Shown: positions 61,607-64,000 of the stretch, in pieces | Layout: every line of letters begins with the position of its first letter | Numbering within the stretch: the stretch's first letter is position 1 | NCBI GenBank assembly: GCA_002355495.1 | Contig: AP017424.1 | Location: 4,839,501 to 4,903,500, forward strand | Direction of reading: 5' to 3' | Length of the DNA: 64,000 nucleotides | Origin: Streptomyces laurentii | GTDB lineage: Bacteria; Actinomycetota; Actinomycetes; Streptomycetales; Streptomycetaceae | Made by a program: the position numbers and the translations under genes | Notes under the pieces: generated by a model | The model's database searches: none | Told to the model about the DNA's origin: nothing | The model's input: the letters and a program-made list of their open reading frames with translations, nothing else

Positions 61607-63352
61607 ATGTCCCAGCGGCACGATAACTTCGCCCCGCCCTGCCCGTCCGCTCCCACTCCTTCCGGCCAAGGAGAGTGCGCCATCAACGCGTCCAGCCCCC
61701 CTGCCGTCGAACTCCACGGCATCACCAAGCGCTTCCCCGGCGTCGTCGCCAACAAGGACATCGCGATCACCGTTCGCAAGGGCACCGTCCATGCCCTCAT
61801 CGGTGAGAACGGTGCCGGCAAGTCGACCCTGATGAAGATCCTCTACGGCATGCAGAAGCCGGACGAGGGCACCATCGCCGTCGACGGCGAGCAGGTCGCC
61901 TTCGCCAGCCCCGGCGACGCCATCGCGCGCGGCATCGGCATGGTGCACCAGCACTTCATGCTCGCCGACAACCTCACCGTCCTGGAGAACGTCGTCCTCG
62001 GCGGCGAGAAGCTCCACGGCATCGGCGGCAAGGCCCGCCGGAAGATCCAGGAGATCTCCGACGCGTACGGCCTCGGGGTCCGCCCCGACGCCCTCGTCGA
62101 GGACCTCGGTGTCGCCGACCGCCAGCGCGTGGAGATCCTCAAGGTCCTCTACCGCGGCGCCCGCATCCTCATCCTCGACGAGCCGACCGCCGTCCTGGTC
62201 CCGCAGGAGGTCGACGCGCTCTTCGACAACCTGCGCGAGCTGAAGTCCGAGGGCCTGACGGTCATCTTCATCTCCCACAAGCTGGGCGAGGTCCTGAAGG
62301 TCGCCGACGACATCACCGTCATCCGGCGCGGCACCACCGTCGGCACCGCCGACCCGAAGACCGCCACCACCAAGCAGCTCGCCGAGCTGATGGTCGGCAC
62401 CGAGCTGCCCTCCCCGGAGACCCGCGAGTCGACGGTCACGGACATCCCGATGCTCCAGGTGACCGGGCTGACCCTGACCGAGTCCGGCGCCGCCCCCGCG
62501 GCCCCGCTGACGACCGCCGCCCCGGAGGACCCGGCCGAGGCGCTCGACGTCGTCGAGGTCGTCGAGGGCCCGCACCCGGCAGTCGCGCTCGCCTTTGGGG
62601 GCCGCAAGCTGCTCGACGACATCTCGCTCACCATCCACAAGGGCGAGATCCTCGGCATCGCCGGAGTCGAGGGCAACGGCCAGACCGAGCTGATCGAGGC
62701 CCTGATGGGCATGAACAGCCCGGACGCCGGCGTCATCACGCTCGACGGCACGGACATCTCCGCGACCTCGGTGCGCAAGCGCCGCGAGGGCGGCATCGGC
62801 TACATCCCCGAGGACCGCCACCGCCACGGCCTGCTCCTGGAGGCCCCGCTCTGGGAGAACCGGATCCTCGGTCACGTCACCGAGGTCCCGAACTCCAAGC
62901 GCGGCATCCTCGACCCCAAGGCCGCCCGCCTGGACACCGAGCGGATCGTGCGCGAGTACGACGTCCGTACCCCCGGCATCGACGTGACCGCGGCCTCGCT
63001 GTCCGGCGGCAACCAGCAGAAGCTGATCGTCGGCCGCGAGATGAGCCACCACCCGAAGTTCCTGATCGCCGCCCACCCCACCCGCGGTGTGGACGTCGGC
63101 GCGCAGGCGCAGATCTGGGACGCCATCCGCGACGCCCGCAGCGAGGGCCTGGCGGTGCTGCTGATCTCCGCCGACCTGGACGAGCTGATCGGCCTGTCCG
63201 ACACCCTCCGGGTCATGTACCGCGGCCGGCTCGTCGCCGACGCGGACCCCGCCACCATCACGCCCGAGGAGCTGGGCTCCGCCATGACCGGTGCCGCCAC
63301 CGGCCACCTGGAGGGCAACGACCAGCACCCCGAAGACGGTGACGCCCGATGA
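61607..63352 (+). CDS. ABC transporter ATP-binding protein (nucleoside type, two ABC domains)
   Basis: 581 aa. First ABC domain: GITKRFPGVVANKDI, Walker A ALIGENGAGKST, Walker B ILILDEPTAV with LVPQEVDALF. Second: degenerate Walker A AGVEGNGQTELIEALMG, signature LSGGNQQKLIVGR and HPTRGVDVG. This is the RbsA/YufO type that works with BMP. The conserved protein appears to begin at INASSPP: a good SD (AAGGAGAG) sits 8 nt before ATC 61682, where an ATG or GTG would be expected. The only canonical in-frame start is ATG 61607. It overlaps the permease by 4 nt. Confidence 0.9.
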   Translation: MSQRHDNFAPPCPSAPTPSGQGECAINASSPPAVELHGITKRFPGVVANKDIAITVRKGTVHALIGENGAGKSTLMKILYGMQKPDEGTIAVDGEQVAFASPGDAIARGIGMVHQHFMLADNLTVLENVVLGGEKLHGIGGKARRKIQEISDAYGLGVRPDALVEDLGVADRQRVEILKVLYRGARILILDEPTAVLVPQEVDALFDNLRELKSEGLTVIFISHKLGEVLKVADDITVIRRGTTVGTADPKTATTKQLAELMVGTELPSPETRESTVTDIPMLQVTGLTLTESGAAPAAPLTTAAPEDPAEALDVVEVVEGPHPAVALAFGGRKLLDDISLTIHKGEILGIAGVEGNGQTELIEALMGMNSPDAGVITLDGTDISATSVRKRREGGIGYIPEDRHRHGLLLEAPLWENRILGHVTEVPNSKRGILDPKAARLDTERIVREYDVRTPGIDVTAASLSGGNQQKLIVGREMSHHPKFLIAAHPTRGVDVGAQAQIWDAIRDARSEGLAVLLISADLDELIGLSDTLRVMYRGRLVADADPATITPEELGSAMTGAATGHLEGNDQHPEDGDAR

Positions 63353-64000
63353 CGAAAATCGACAAGGACAAGCTGATCATCGGGGCCGCCGGCCCCGTGC
63401 TCGCGCTCGTCTCCTCGTTCGTGCTCACCGTGCTGGTGCTGCTCGCGACGGGCCTCGACCCGATCGAACCGATCCGGCTGATGATCGACAACGCGGCCTA
63501 CTCCGACATCCAGGTGCTGATCGTCAACCAGACCGGCATCTACTACCTGGCGTCGCTGGCCGTGGCCGTCGGCTTCCAGATGAACCTCTTCAACATCGGC
63601 GTCGACGGCCAGTACCGCCTCGCCGCCATGCTGTCGGCGCTCGTCGGTGCCGCCGTGGACCTGCCCGGCCCGCTGCACATCCTGCTGATCGTGCTGGTCG
63701 CCACGGCCACGGGTGCCTTCTGGGCCGGTATCGCGGGTGTCCTCAAGACCACCCGGGGTGTCTCCGAGGTCGTCTCCACGATCATGCTGAACTCGATCAC
63801 CACGGCCCTGGTGGCCTGGCTGATCCTGCCGAAGAACTTCGGCGTCCAGCCCGCCGGCTCCAACAACCTGACGACGGGCGACATCCCCGAGTCCGGCTGG
63901 TTCCCCGGCATCGACATGGGCGAGGGCAACGGCGTCATCTACGGCTTCACCTTCGTCGCGCTCGCGCTCGGCGTCGTCTACTGGTTCGTCCTCAACCGCA
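63349..64000 (+). CDS. ABC transporter permease (nucleoside/BMP type), 3' end outside window
   Basis: 217 visible residues of a branched BPD_transp_2-type permease: first helix near 12-32 (GPVLALVSSFVLTVLVLLA), then YLASLAVAVGFQMNLFNIGVDGQ (helix plus the EAA-like conserved NIGxxGQ), and further helices near 110-130 and 140-165 (TTRGVSEVVSTIMLNSI). ATG 63349 overlaps the ATPase stop. A second permease would be expected downstream. Confidence 0.93.
   Translation, partial: MTKIDKDKLIIGAAGPVLALVSSFVLTVLVLLATGLDPIEPIRLMIDNAAYSDIQVLIVNQTGIYYLASLAVAVGFQMNLFNIGVDGQYRLAAMLSALVGAAVDLPGPLHILLIVLVATATGAFWAGIAGVLKTTRGVSEVVSTIMLNSITTALVAWLILPKNFGVQPAGSNNLTTGDIPESGWFPGIDMGEGNGVIYGFTFVALALGVVYWFVLNR

Overview
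This window is chromosomal core DNA from a high-GC actinomycete, almost certainly a Streptomyces. The evidence is the GC-saturated third codon positions, frequent GTG and TTG starts, 4-nt ATGA/GTGA gene overlaps, and actinobacterial families (DUF3017 behind folD, DprE1/DprE2, MocR, GlxA-type AraC regulators, a YihY/BrkB protein). From memory, the gene order folD, mdh, glyA, trpS, a DD-carboxypeptidase, sdhCDAB, a neuB cluster and a BMP-type nucleoside ABC system resembles one stretch of the S. coelicolor core chromosome. No rRNA, tRNA, CRISPR array, prophage or intact insertion sequence was seen.

Layout. 1-3900: partial RDD membrane protein, folD, DUF3017 protein, mdh. 4062-7285: a three-gene cassette of unknown function whose first two proteins carry nearly the same short motif (GNVT[VI]GDHN) at facing ends; this is the best candidate for an undescribed system. 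7307-12187: PEP-mutase and AhpD-like pair divergent from a MocR regulator, then a dienelactone-hydrolase-like protein divergent from a GlxA-type regulator. 12361-13851: small lipoprotein plus ATP-grasp enzyme, a YgiB/YgiC-like pair. 13969-18660: rocD, glyA behind a ZTP riboswitch, trpS, a 2H-phosphoesterase-like protein. 18718-21012: dprE2 and a dprE1-like gene whose 5' end looks frameshifted. 21163-26586: ArsR/SRPBCC pair, YihY, a DD-carboxypeptidase with a sigma-E-like promoter, a metallophosphoesterase. 26852-34000: orphan peptide-binding protein, a TetR module with two perfect or near-perfect operators, a MarR/MFS module, a serine hydrolase, and an IS30 transposase remnant.

34090-40205: succinate dehydrogenase operon, uraD, a GH20 hexosaminidase lipoprotein. 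40386-46541: DUF4328 protein, an unknown helical protein, an HTH-Clp_N protein with a self-regulation-type leaderless promoter, an isolated hemC, a YefM/YoeB toxin-antitoxin pair, and an ECF sigma factor with a membrane partner. 46749-51226: L,D-transpeptidase, methylmalonyl-CoA-mutase-type large subunit, LysE exporter, MerR regulator. 51213-58632: a nonulosonic acid (Kdn or sialic-like) cell-wall polymer cluster with neuB, a neuA-HAD fusion and four glycosyltransferase-like proteins. 58748-64000: M20 amidohydrolase and a BMP-lipoprotein ABC importer cut by the window edge.

How the genes work together. folD, glyA and the ZTP riboswitch concern one-carbon and purine supply. mdh and sdhCDAB are TCA-cycle genes. 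DprE1/E2, the DD-carboxypeptidase, the L,D-transpeptidase and the nonulosonate cluster all concern the cell envelope. Small regulator modules (MocR, GlxA, ArsR, TetR, MarR, MerR, HTH-Clp_N) are interspersed, and several have readable operators. A recurring trait is in-frame short tandem repeats that expand low-complexity segments inside or at the ends of otherwise conserved proteins.
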